This document shows, in pieces, positions 16,232 through 25,000 of a DNA stretch of 64,000 nucleotides. This DNA comes from Verrucomicrobiia bacterium (lineage in GTDB: Bacteria; Verrucomicrobiota; Verrucomicrobiia; Limisphaerales; Pedosphaeraceae). A program made the translations under genes and the position numbers. Below the pieces are notes generated by a model, which saw nothing but the letters and a program-made list of their open reading frames with translations, was not told the DNA's origin and did no database searches. Position 1 is the stretch's first letter. The number at the start of each line of letters is the position of its first letter. The stretch covers positions 62,001 to 126,000 of the forward strand of contig DATAUW010000011.1 in assembly GCA_036268055.1 (NCBI GenBank), given 5' to 3'.

Positions 16232-18046
16232 TTAGTTCACCTTGGCGTCCGTCTTGGCTTGCTCGCGCAGGAGCATGCCGAGCATGCCGTCCATCAGGCC
16301 GTTCGTTCCGCTCGTGCCGCTCACCGAAACATCCGGCACGATGCGCACGTTGCGTTCGCCCACCACTTGCATGAGCTGAAGCATCGTGTAACCCTGCGAA
16401 CCGATCGCTTCCACGCCCGCGCGATACGCCTCGGCCTTCGCATTGCCCGTCGCGCGGATGGCTTCGGCTTCACCCATCGCGTGCAACCGGATCGCTTCCG
16501 CGTCGCCCGTCGCCTGTTTGATGTGCGCGTTCGAATTCAACTCGGCTATGTTCACGCCCTGTTCCGCGCCGACGACTTGTTGCTGGATGTCCGCAATCGC
16601 CGTTTCGCGCACGAGTTGTTGGCGCTGCTTTTGCGCGGCTTCCTGCACCTCGTAGGTCTTGCGCTGTTCTTCCGCGATCTTGCGATCCGTCTGCGTGGTC
16701 ATCAACGCCGCCGGCGGATTGATGTCGCCGATCAATGTATCAATGGCCTGCACGTCGTATGCGCCCAATGCCGTGCGGATATGTTGCGCGGCCTCCGTCT
16801 GCCGGTCGCTGCGCGCGCTGAGAAAATCCAGCACCGTATAATTCTGCGCCGAGTTGCGGAAATAATTTCCCACGATCGGTTGCAGAACATGGTCCACCAG
16901 ATTTTGCATCGAGCCCACGCGCGAGATCACCTTCGGCGCATCCAGCGCGCCCACGTGGATGATCTGCGACACATCCAGGTTGAACGCGAACCCATCGCGC
17001 GAACGCACGGTGATGGACGAGAGCTTCGAATCATAATTATGCGATTCGGTGCGCGTCGCCCAGTTCAACACGATGTTCGTCGTCGGCACACATTCCACGT
17101 TCATCACGCGCGTGTTCACCGGATGTTTGCCGGGATACAGCGGTGTCACCCACACACCCTTGTGACCGGAGTTCACCAGGTCGCCGTGCTTGAAATCCAA
17201 ACCGCTCACGTCTTCGTGTGCCATCCCGACAAACGAGATGACCACGCCCACATGCCCGATCGGAATCTCCAGCATCGGCACCTGCTCGACCTGCACAAAC
17301 CACGGGTTCAAGTTCCACGTGCCCGATAACAGGATCTGCTCCTGCAAACCGCGCCGTCCGCCGCCTTCCAAAAATGCCTGCGCATTCTGGAAATTATCGT
17401 GCGTCGCGATGACCGGCCCGGCGATTTCGCCGCCCTCGATCGGGCGTCCATCCAGCGTCGTCACAATGCCCACCTTGTCCGGCTGGATACGTTGCAACTC
17501 AAGCTGGCTCGGGTGCATGCCATTCTGCTCCGCGTCTTGCGATGTGATCACCGTGAACAACGCCGTGTTGATGCGATACGTCCCGGCCGTGAGAATGCCC
17601 AACTGCCGCCCCTTCTCACCGCCCATCGTCAGGAACTTGCGCGCGTCCTGGAAGTTGTCGCAGTCCACGACTTTCCCCAGAATGCGTTCCGAAGGAATCG
17701 GCGCCCCATCCGCCGCCACAACTAGCGCAATCTCGCCTTGAACCACCACGATCACGCGCACCTTGAGGATGCGATATTGCCAGCTCCAATAACCGTAATG
17801 CAGGCCCGGCGCCAGCGTGTCCGCCTGATAACCCGCTTCTCCCTCCAGCGCAACCAGTTGCCCCGGTGCAAGCGAACGTCCCGAGAAGCGTTTGATCACA
17901 ATCCCCACCTGCCGCTCGTGAATCAGCACCGTGTTCAGGTACATCAGCATCAAAAACGCGGATATCCCAAACACCAGCACATACCAATACCAAGCCACGT
18001 TGATTCCCGCTTCGCTAAGTAACGATAACGCTAACGTAGCCTTCAT
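16232..18046 (-). CDS. Large SPFH/Band 7 (flotillin-like) membrane-anchored protein
   Basis: A 604-residue protein with one N-terminal membrane helix (about residues 15-38, YWYVLVFGISAFLMLMYLN). Two similar modules follow, near 115-175 and 205-260, each with DNFQxAxxFL, GG, and IL-x-x-GT-x-x-(I/L)N. The Band 7 domain comes next (from about IPIGHVGVVISFVG, through NYDSKLSSITVRSRDGFAF). A long charged coiled coil rich in Gln, Glu and Ala (about 455-560) and a Gly/Ser tail complete it. Flotillin-type proteins form oligomers on membranes and organise other proteins or membrane fluidity. The ATG at 18046 has AAAGGAAAGG upstream. Its leader contains a c-di-AMP riboswitch, so cell-wall or osmotic signals probably control it. 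Confidence 0.9.
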   Translation of the reverse strand: MKATLALSLLSEAGINVAWYWYVLVFGISAFLMLMYLNTVLIHERQVGIVIKRFSGRSLAPGQLVALEGEAGYQADTLAPGLHYGYWSWQYRILKVRVIVVVQGEIALVVAADGAPIPSERILGKVVDCDNFQDARKFLTMGGEKGRQLGILTAGTYRINTALFTVITSQDAEQNGMHPSQLELQRIQPDKVGIVTTLDGRPIEGGEIAGPVIATHDNFQNAQAFLEGGGRRGLQEQILLSGTWNLNPWFVQVEQVPMLEIPIGHVGVVISFVGMAHEDVSGLDFKHGDLVNSGHKGVWVTPLYPGKHPVNTRVMNVECVPTTNIVLNWATRTESHNYDSKLSSITVRSRDGFAFNLDVSQIIHVGALDAPKVISRVGSMQNLVDHVLQPIVGNYFRNSAQNYTVLDFLSARSDRQTEAAQHIRTALGAYDVQAIDTLIGDINPPAALMTTQTDRKIAEEQRKTYEVQEAAQKQRQQLVRETAIADIQQQVVGAEQGVNIAELNSNAHIKQATGDAEAIRLHAMGEAEAIRATGNAKAEAYRAGVEAIGSQGYTMLQLMQVVGERNVRIVPDVSVSGTSGTNGLMDGMLGMLLREQAKTDAKVN

Positions 18047-18159
18047 ATGCACCCTTTCCTTTGTAATTACGCCTCGGAACGGCTATTAACCGCGCCTGGG
18101 CGCAATGCATTCAGACTGGGAGAACTTGGGGACCGCGACATGCGGCCCTAGAGGATCGC

Positions 18160-18305
18160 CCTTCCAATCGCCGACGAGGTTAGCTGACGGGCTTGGTCTT
18201 GAAAGTGACCTTGGCCACGGTTACCCGCGCCTCACGCCCCATCCCGGCTACACCGGGAACTGGTTCCCCCGCATTGACCTTCAGGAAGGAAGGCCAACTT
18301 AGGCT
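18160..18305 (-). promoter_or_regulatory. Cyclic-di-AMP riboswitch (ydaO/yuaA class)
   Basis: On the minus strand, in order: a CCTTC-CT-GAAGG hairpin, GCGGGGGAACCA (18261-18272), GGGGCGTGAGGC, and CCCGTCAGCTAACCTCGTCGGC (18170-18191), the highly conserved 3' core of ydaO RNAs. Order and spacing match the c-di-AMP aptamer. It lies about 115 bases before the SPFH start codon. The 5' edge (the P1 strand) is not resolved; it may extend to 18335. In known examples c-di-AMP binding turns expression off. Confidence 0.88.
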
Positions 18306-18446
18306 GCAACTACTTGACACCCTTCCAATCGCACGCGCGCAAGGATTGTCAAATCGAATCAATGCAAATTGCTATCCATCAATAAGATATTTATTGATAA
18401 TTTATTAATCCAAACCGCATATGTTTTTAATCCTCAACCAGAAAAA

Positions 18447-18570
18447 GTGTTTTAAAGCACCCTTGCATGACGATTTTTAGTTTACAGTGAGTTTAGGCGA
18501 AAGAGCAGAAGCGAAGCGACCCGCGAGAGCCTAAAACTCACTGTAAACTAAAAATCCCGCCGCGACGGAG
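18447..18570. repeat. Long hairpin repeat, copy 1
   Basis: Arms at 18472-18498 and 18529-18556 pair over 27 bases with a single bulge; both outer ends read GATTTTTAGTTTA. The 30-base loop is purine-rich. A flank of about 25 bases (GTGTTTTAAAGC) is shared with copy 2. Confidence 0.85.
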
Positions 18571-18628
18571 ACTTCAGCGAAACAAACCCAAACCATTCCA
18601 GCAATCACCAAAAGCCAAAGAAAAAACA

Positions 18629-18755
18629 AAAGTATTTCAAAGCGTTCCAGCGCGAGGATTTTTAGTTTATGGCGAGGCTTTGGCGAAGGAGTGGGTCGCT
18701 AGACCCATGACTGAGCCAAAACGAAGCCATAAACTAAAAAGACCGCGCGTACAAA
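18629..18755. repeat. Long hairpin repeat, copy 2
   Basis: Arms TTTTTAGTTTATGGC at 18659-18673 and its exact complement at 18726-18740. Inner pairs are TTTGGC/GCCAAA and GGGTC/GACCC. Same orientation, flank and loop skeleton (GGCGAA-GAG-ACCC-GAGCC) as copy 1. Confidence 0.85.
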
Positions 18756-19280
18756 CAAAACCGGGCCAAACAATCAGGGGGTGATCGAGAGGCCCGGGGA
18801 ATTTTCGAATTTGGTACAACAGTAGGATTTCGTAGTGATCCAACCTCAATCTGTACCGAACCAAGGTTGAAATCTGCTGGGCAAACAAAGAACAATACTA
18901 ACAATTTGTGCCCGAAATTTAAAATCGCTTACTGTGCTTAATTAATCATTGATCCTTATCACTGTCAACCGAAAAAATAAAGTATTAGTAAAACTTTATC
19001 CATCCATCACCAGCATAAGTCATTGACCAACCTTAGAATAACACCCTTTTGCCCTCGCGCAACTTTTTCACATAATTTTTTTCACCACAGTTTAGCGCAT
19101 CTCAATAGAAAATGCTCGAATTTGTCCTTCAAATTGTGCCCCTCCCGCCGCTTCTCATTAACCTCCGGCTTTAGCCGGAGGGAACCCCCATACCGATCAA
19201 AAAAAACTATCCCGAGCGCAGCGAGGCAAGCCCATCCGCCAATCCCAAGAAAAAATATTCACCACCGCATCCACCTTACC

Positions 19281-19360
19281 GTCCCCCATTCCGCACTCCG
19301 CACTGCCCCCGGTCCCCTGAAAACTTGAAACTTGAAACTTGAAACTGAAAACTTTCCCCA
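19281..19360 (+). repeat. Heptamer repeat tract (TCCGCAC and TTGAAAC units)
   Basis: Two TCCGCAC units, then four TTGAAAC-type units with a few variants. This is the reverse complement of the arrangement at 11918-11990, so the two sites belong to one family of short tandemly repeated repetitive sequences. Confidence 0.6.
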
Positions 19361-19487
19361 TGTTCCAACATTGACAAACCACTGTTTACCCTTTAATTAA
19401 CTTCCCGGCTGCCAAAGCCATTTTTGTTGAAAGCTCTCCAATCCGTTTAGCGCATGGATGCGTCATGCTCGTATTCCTTTTTCAATC

Positions 19488-19706
19488 ATGAATGGCAGGT
19501 CTAAAATTGTTTTGCAGAACCGGGAATCGCTTCTTTATTGGAAGGGCGAAGACCAATGGACGCCCAATCTCGACGAAGCCCAGCCGTTCGCGCACATCGC
19601 CGATGCCAACACCTACGCCCGCAAAACCGATTTCGCCGAACTCGACATCGTCATGAGCTTTGGCGATCCCAAATACGACGTCCGCCTCAAGGCCGCCGCG
19701 CAATAA
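19488..19706 (+). CDS. Small hypothetical protein
   Basis: A 72-residue ORF from the ATG at 19488; an in-frame start 30 bases earlier is possible. MNGRSKIVLQNRESLLYWKG is followed by LDEAQPFAHIADANTYARKT and LDIVMSFGDPKYDVRL. It has aromatic and acidic residues, no signal peptide and no membrane helix. I do not recognise a family, but codon use fits the genome and the pattern 'A-Y-A' after an AQPF stretch suggests a small folded domain. It is convergent with the ABC ATPase gene and overlaps no other feature. Confidence 0.55.
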   Translation: MNGRSKIVLQNRESLLYWKGEDQWTPNLDEAQPFAHIADANTYARKTDFAELDIVMSFGDPKYDVRLKAAAQ

Positions 19707-19742
19707 TTTTCGCGCGCGGGAGAATATTTTCAGACCGGCCCC

Positions 19743-20558
19743 TCAAATCACCCGCCGCGAACTCCGCGTCACCGTCAACCGATAGCGCCCCGATTTTTTC
19801 GTCAACACCAGCGGCGTGTTGAACGCCCGCGAAAGATTTTTCGCATTGAGCACCGAAACTTTCTTTCCCGACGCCAGCACACGCCCGGCTTTCAAGACCA
19901 GCGCATGCGAAAACACCGGCATAATTTCTTCCACATGATGCGTTACCAACATCAGCGTCGGCGCATCCGCGCGCTGCCCCAGGCGTTGGAGAAATTGCAG
20001 GAAATGTTCCGTCGCCGCCGGGTCCAGTCCCGCGCACGGCTCATCCAAAATCAACAAGCGCGGCTTGGCCATCAACGCCCGCCCGATCAGGACGCGTTGC
20101 CGTTCGCCCTGCGAAAGATAAATCCACGGACGCTCCGCGAGATACAAACACTCGATCTGTTCGAGCAACTTCAAACCGCGCGCCCGGTCCGCCCGCGTGA
20201 TGCGCCCCCAATAATCAATCATCGCATACTTGCCGCTCACCACCGACTCCAGCGCCGGTTCCGTGTCCGCCATGAGTTGCCGAATGGACGAACTCACCAG
20301 CCCAATGTGTTTGCGCAACTCCCGCCAATCGCTCGATCCAAAATGTTGATTCAACACCGCGATCTCGCCCGACGTTGGCATGAAATAACCCGTCAACGCA
20401 CTTAACAAAGAAGTTTTCCCCGAACCATTCGCGCCGAGAATCGCCCAATGCTGTCCCCGCTCGACGCGCCAGTTCACCTCATCGAGAATCCGCGTGCCCT
20501 CGCGCTGAATGCACAAATTGGAAACCTCAAGAATCGCCCGCTTCATTCGCAACATCAT
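19743..20558 (-). CDS. ABC transporter ATP-binding protein, YlmA/ModF-like
   Basis: ABC-type ATPase of about 271 residues (several ATGs between 20546 and 20558 are possible starts). Walker A is GANGSGKT, the Q-loop region is VSSSIRQLMADTEPALESVV, the signature LSQGERQRVLIGRALM and Walker B LLILDEPCAGLD, with the switch His in VTHHVEE. VSS-x-Q plus ESVVSGKYAMIDYWG is characteristic of YlmA/ModF-like proteins, poorly understood ATPases related to iron and molybdate importers. No permease or binding protein gene is nearby, so it may work with distant partners or in a non-transport role. Confidence 0.88.
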   Translation of the reverse strand: MMLRMKRAILEVSNLCIQREGTRILDEVNWRVERGQHWAILGANGSGKTSLLSALTGYFMPTSGEIAVLNQHFGSSDWRELRKHIGLVSSSIRQLMADTEPALESVVSGKYAMIDYWGRITRADRARGLKLLEQIECLYLAERPWIYLSQGERQRVLIGRALMAKPRLLILDEPCAGLDPAATEHFLQFLQRLGQRADAPTLMLVTHHVEEIMPVFSHALVLKAGRVLASGKKVSVLNAKNLSRAFNTPLVLTKKSGRYRLTVTRSSRRVI

Positions 20559-20710
20559 TCAAGCAAGCCATGAAGCCGTCCTTCATAAAAGAAAGTTTTT
20601 CGATCGAACAAACGGCGGATCGGACACTGTCCAGTAAATCGGGAGAATCTCAGAATGCCTTTCATTTACTGCTGCCATCCATTGGCGAGCGGTTGCGCCC
20701 AAACTTAAAA

Positions 20711-21895
20711 TCAATGCCCCTGCTGCGCTTGTTGGACAAAGACCTGAAGACGCGAGATCATTTTTTGCAGCGCGGGTTGCACGTTCGCGAAGCGCGGGTC
20801 GGCGGCCCATTGTTGCGCGACTGCCAGGGACTCGGCATCACGGCTGGTGAGCGAGGCGCGGTCGGGTGTGACGTTTTGCGTCAGCAGATTCGGCGAGATC
20901 ATGTAATTGGCGTTCGGATAAACCCCCGCGAAGGCATCCAGTTCGGTAGGGCTGACGCGTTGATCGAGCAGATAATTTTCGAGCACTTGTTTTTGCGCGG
21001 GGTCGCGCACGTCGGCACGCGCAAAATAATCCGCGCGCGTCTGCTCGCGGCCTTGCATCATGTCGGGATCGGACTCGAGCGCGGCGAGCGTCGTGGCTGG
21101 CGCATTGATCACGAGCCGGTCGAGCGCAAGAAACGCCGCATGCGCCACGGCGGGATTGTCCTGCTTGCGCACAAGGTCGGAAAGCGTGGGCATGAGGTTC
21201 GTGCCGCCGACATACACAGCCACGTCAAAGGCTTCCAGATAACCGGTCGAAGGGTCGCCTTGCCAGGACGAATATTGCAGAAGCTCGTTCGCTTTTTGCT
21301 GAAGCAAATTTTTCCCGGTGTCGCTGGAATCGCCATTCGCGAGATTGCGCAAGGCCACCGCCCATTCGTCCGGCGAATCTTTGCTGTCGAGGATCACCTT
21401 GGAATAATCCGCCGCCGCGCCGGGATCGAGCCGGCCCAGTTCATCCAACAAAAATGTGCGCAGCGTGGGCGCGTCGTCAAGGGTGCCGTTGCTCGCCACT
21501 TTGAAACCGAGATGTGTGGAGGCATCCGACTTAGAGTCCAGATATTGGCGGACGAGCGCGACGGCTTGGTCCTTGGGCATGGCCGCAAGCGCGGCGCGCA
21601 AAGCGGCAAGCGCCTGGCGCGCGGCCTTGGCATCCGGCGCGGCTTTGACGGCATCGAACAAATTTTGCAACGCGCCGCCGGGCATGCGAACAGGAACATT
21701 GGTTGCCGCCGCAACCACCGGCGGTGGCGATGGCGGTGGATTGGTATTAGTGACCGCAACAGACGGCGTGGGTGGCGTCAACGCGGTCGCCTGCCGCTTC
21801 ACTTCATGCAGATGCAAGGCGTACTCGATGCCAAGCAAAACCACAATGGCAAGAAGCGCACGGATGGCGAGTCGTTTATTGCGTTGCTGGTCCAC
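20711..21895 (-). CDS. Membrane-anchored helical repeat protein, unknown
   Basis: A 394-residue protein starting at a GTG. It has one N-terminal membrane helix (RLAIRALLAIVVLLGIEYAL), a Pro/Thr-rich linker (about 37-65) and then a long alpha-helical, Ala/Leu/Asp-rich domain facing outside. The recurring pattern of paired helices (e.g. AALRAALAAMPKDQAVALVR, AHAAFLALDRLVINAPATTL) resembles HEAT-like scaffolds, but no named family is recognised. It lies 152 bases before the ABC ATPase gene on the same strand, so shared transcription is possible. Function is not predicted. Confidence 0.75.
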   Translation of the reverse strand: MDQQRNKRLAIRALLAIVVLLGIEYALHLHEVKRQATALTPPTPSVAVTNTNPPPSPPPVVAAATNVPVRMPGGALQNLFDAVKAAPDAKAARQALAALRAALAAMPKDQAVALVRQYLDSKSDASTHLGFKVASNGTLDDAPTLRTFLLDELGRLDPGAAADYSKVILDSKDSPDEWAVALRNLANGDSSDTGKNLLQQKANELLQYSSWQGDPSTGYLEAFDVAVYVGGTNLMPTLSDLVRKQDNPAVAHAAFLALDRLVINAPATTLAALESDPDMMQGREQTRADYFARADVRDPAQKQVLENYLLDQRVSPTELDAFAGVYPNANYMISPNLLTQNVTPDRASLTSRDAESLAVAQQWAADPRFANVQPALQKMISRLQVFVQQAQQGH

Positions 21896-22012
21896 AGCGA
21901 AGGCTCGTTGATTAAAATTCTTTCTTCAACATTAGTTAGCACAACCGCCGTTTTGTGAAAGTTTTTTTTGAGGACGCCTCTCGATGGGCAGGGCGCACGA
22001 ACGCGCCCCATG

Positions 22013-25000
22013 CTAAGGCAAAATGGTCACGATATAAGTTTTTGTCCAATCACATTCGTCAGCGAAGAAATGCACCACCACCGTGAAGGTTCCCGCCTCG
22101 GTTGTGGTGCCATCCAGTTCAGCATAATTATCATCAGACCCCAGGCTTCCATTATTCAAGTCCACACCCGGAACGGAGCCGGTGGCAGTCGCATCAGTCC
22201 GCTCCTTGCTATAGGGAAAGTGTATCCCCTGCGACAAAAAATCACCGACGTGAAGAGGCTTTTGGCCCGGACGCGGAATGTAATTCGTTGAATCTTCCGG
22301 GCAAGGTTGCCCGCCGTCCAGCGTTACCTCGATGTACTGCACCACATTGTTGCTATCCGTGGAAATCCTGAATTTTTTCAACCCGTCAAGCTGGTCAAAT
22401 GCCCGGGCAAGCGGCCCATTCGCCGTCGGAAAATCGCTGGAGAGAGTTGAGCCGGTAACGAAAAGATTTAGCGTGTCTCCCGCGATCGCCGTGCCCTGAT
22501 CCGTCCCACTGCCGCCGAGATAAGTGGATGAGTAAATCTGCCCGGACGGTGTGAGCGTGGTCACAAAAGCATCACGCCCACCGCTCACGCCTTGATACAC
22601 GATGGCGCTGTTGTTCGGACTGACGGCCAGCGAATTCACCGCCATGCCCGGTGGTCCCGCCGGACTCCAGGAAGCGCCATTATCGAAACTCTCCAGCACG
22701 CCATAACCGCTGGACGCGCTCGTTCCCATATAGATGACCGGCGCGGTGGCTGCGGATGTGTTGGTCCCGATCAAACGATAATATGCCTGCCCGGCCGCCG
22801 CCGAAATGAGCAGCGTGTTCTGGCCGTTTAATTGCGTCGGCGACGCCGTCACGTTCGTCCAATGCGGCGGGTTGAGCGATGCCGTGGCTTGCAGCGAAAA
22901 TTGCAAAGGCCACGCCAACTGCTCCTGCGCTCCCGAAGGCGCGATCGCCAGCGCAGGAGAGGATGGCGACGGCGACGTCGAAGCAATCGCAAGCGCAGTA
23001 AACCCGAAACCAGCCGATTCGAACGGCTGTGTCCAACTCACACCGCCATTCGTGCTCACACAAAACACACTGTTGCCCGTGATGCTGGAAACGACCGTCG
23101 CAAAGACATTTGATGAATTGCCCGGCGCGAACGCAACCGCCGTGACGATGCCCTGCGCGAACCCGCTGCTCGTGATGCTCCAATTCGCGCCGCCATTGGT
23201 GCTTCTAAATAAATCGAAGCCCGAAAAATTATCCACAGCCGTATAGAGGACGGATGAGTTCTGCGGATCCACGGCGACCAGGCTGATATTGAAATTATTC
23301 AACCCGTTCGTAACAGCGTTCCACGTATTGCCGCCGTCAATGCTCTTATAAAGATTTTGACCATACTGGCCGGCATACACGATGGAAGATGATTCGGGAT
23401 CCACGGCAACGGTTTGAACGATGGAACTGATCGGCAAAGGAAGAAAGTTCCAATTCGCTCCTCCATCCGTGGTTTTATAAATACCGCCGTAGGAAACGGC
23501 ATAAAGCGTATCAGGATGTTGCGGGTCCAGCGCCAGTTCCGTCGAACCGGAAGCCTGCATGACGAGGGGAGAAAAGATCGGACCCAATCCGTTGTTCACC
23601 GAAAACCAGCCTGCCCCCGCGTTGGTGCTTTTGAAACAACCGTTCGCCGTGAGCGCGTAAACGACCGACGGATTCGCCGGATTTGCCAGCACCGAATACA
23701 CCGTGCTGCTGGCGAGCCCGGTATTGCTCACGCTCCAATCATTTCCTCCGTCCGTAGTCTTGAACAATGTTTGCTGGCCTGTTGGTTGAACCCCGTTGAG
23801 CACAGGAAAATTCGCCGAATCGGTAAAGCCCGTGACCGAGACCGCGCCATCGTCGGGACGGACGTGGATGCCGTTGACCTGCTCATCACCGCTGCCGCCC
23901 AGGTAAGTGCAATAGATCAAATTCGTCCCCGTATAATCAAACGCCGCGACGAACGCATCCCCCACCGCTCCCGCGCCGCGTCCGCCAAAAACCGATTGCG
24001 CCGCGTTCTTCACCGGCAAGCCGCCGGAATAATCAGAACCTGCGATCACGACGTTGTCATTGACATCCACGCCGATCGCGTTGACGTAGTCACCGCCCGG
24101 ATCGCCGAAGTAAGTCGAATAGACCAGCGCGCCATTGGTGTCGTATTCCGCCAAAAAAGCGACGGCGACAAAACCCACTTCGTCCGTATTATTCGTCGTT
24201 TGAAACGCGTTCAGCACGGGAAAATTCGTCGAGTAAGTCCAGCCGGTCACGAACGCATTGCCATGGAAATCCACCGCGACCGCCCCACCGAGATTGATCG
24301 TGGCAAGCGATAGAAATGGAATGAGAGTCTTGCTGGTGTTGTTTTCCGAATCATTGCCGCCAAGATACGTGGAATAGATGAGGCCGCTGCCATCGCTTTT
24401 TAACTTGGCCACAAAAGCGTCACCATTGCCGCCATAAACCGATTGCATGGCATTGGTCGTCGGAAAATGAGTGGATTGCGTGTGGCCGGTGACGACCGCA
24501 TTGCCATTGATATCAAGGGCGATACTGTTGGCCTGGTCAATGAGTTCTCCGCCAAGATACGTGGAGTAAACCAGCGTATTGCCGTTCGTGCCCAGTTCCG
24601 TCACGAAGGCATCGCAAATGCCACCATTGGTGGATTGCAAAGCGTGGAACACGGGAAAATTCGTAACCTCGGTGAACCCGGCGATGTAGGCATTGCCCAT
24701 TTTATTTACCGCGATGGCCCGGCCAAAACTTGCCTGGTTTATATTATTCAAAATTCCCCCGCCGAGATACGTGGAATAAATCACGGTGCCGTTCGTATCC
24801 ATTTTCGTGACGAATACATCCTGGTTGCCCTGAAAATTTGTTTGATACGCATTGACGAGCGGAAAATCCATCGAGGTCGTGCTGCCGACCACATAAACAT
24901 TCTCGTTAAAATCCAGCGCGATTCCCTGCGCTTGATTTCCTGCCGAACCGCCAAAGGTCGCGGCATAAGTTAACACCGGATCAATCACCAGCGGCTGCGT

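Larger units (their letters stand above)
18047..19487. other. 1.44-kb non-coding region
   Basis: Holds the SPFH leader and riboswitch (to about 18335), two tandem long hairpins (18447-18752), A/T-rich DNA without ORFs (18760-19140), a CCTCCGGC/GCCGGAGG hairpin at about 19161-19180, and heptamer repeats (19281-19360). ORFs here are short and lack support. Confidence 0.7.

Noticed and set aside
16259-17329. Plus-strand ORF of 356 codons opposite the SPFH gene
   Set aside because: Arg/His-rich antisense frame; the SPFH gene has a riboswitch, ribosome-binding site and terminator that all agree with minus-strand coding.
18159-18332. 13-base direct repeats considered as a target-site duplication of an inserted element
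   Set aside because: The segment between them is a functional riboswitch with no transposon ends, so pairing competition is a simpler reading.
18105-18408. Short plus-strand ORFs across the SPFH leader
   Set aside because: They lie within the conserved riboswitch and lack ribosome-binding sites or domains.
18472-18740. Tandem hairpins considered as a CRISPR array or retron RNA
   Set aside because: There are only two units with no regular spacers, and no reverse transcriptase or cas gene is in the window.
19161-19180. CCTCCGGC/GCCGGAGG hairpin as a terminator
   Set aside because: No T-tract follows on either strand and no gene ends nearby.
20570-21958. Plus-strand ORF of 462 codons opposite the helical repeat gene
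   Set aside because: It is an antisense frame kept open by high GC at third positions. The minus-strand protein has a membrane helix and coherent composition; this frame is full of Arg, His and Gly with no domain.
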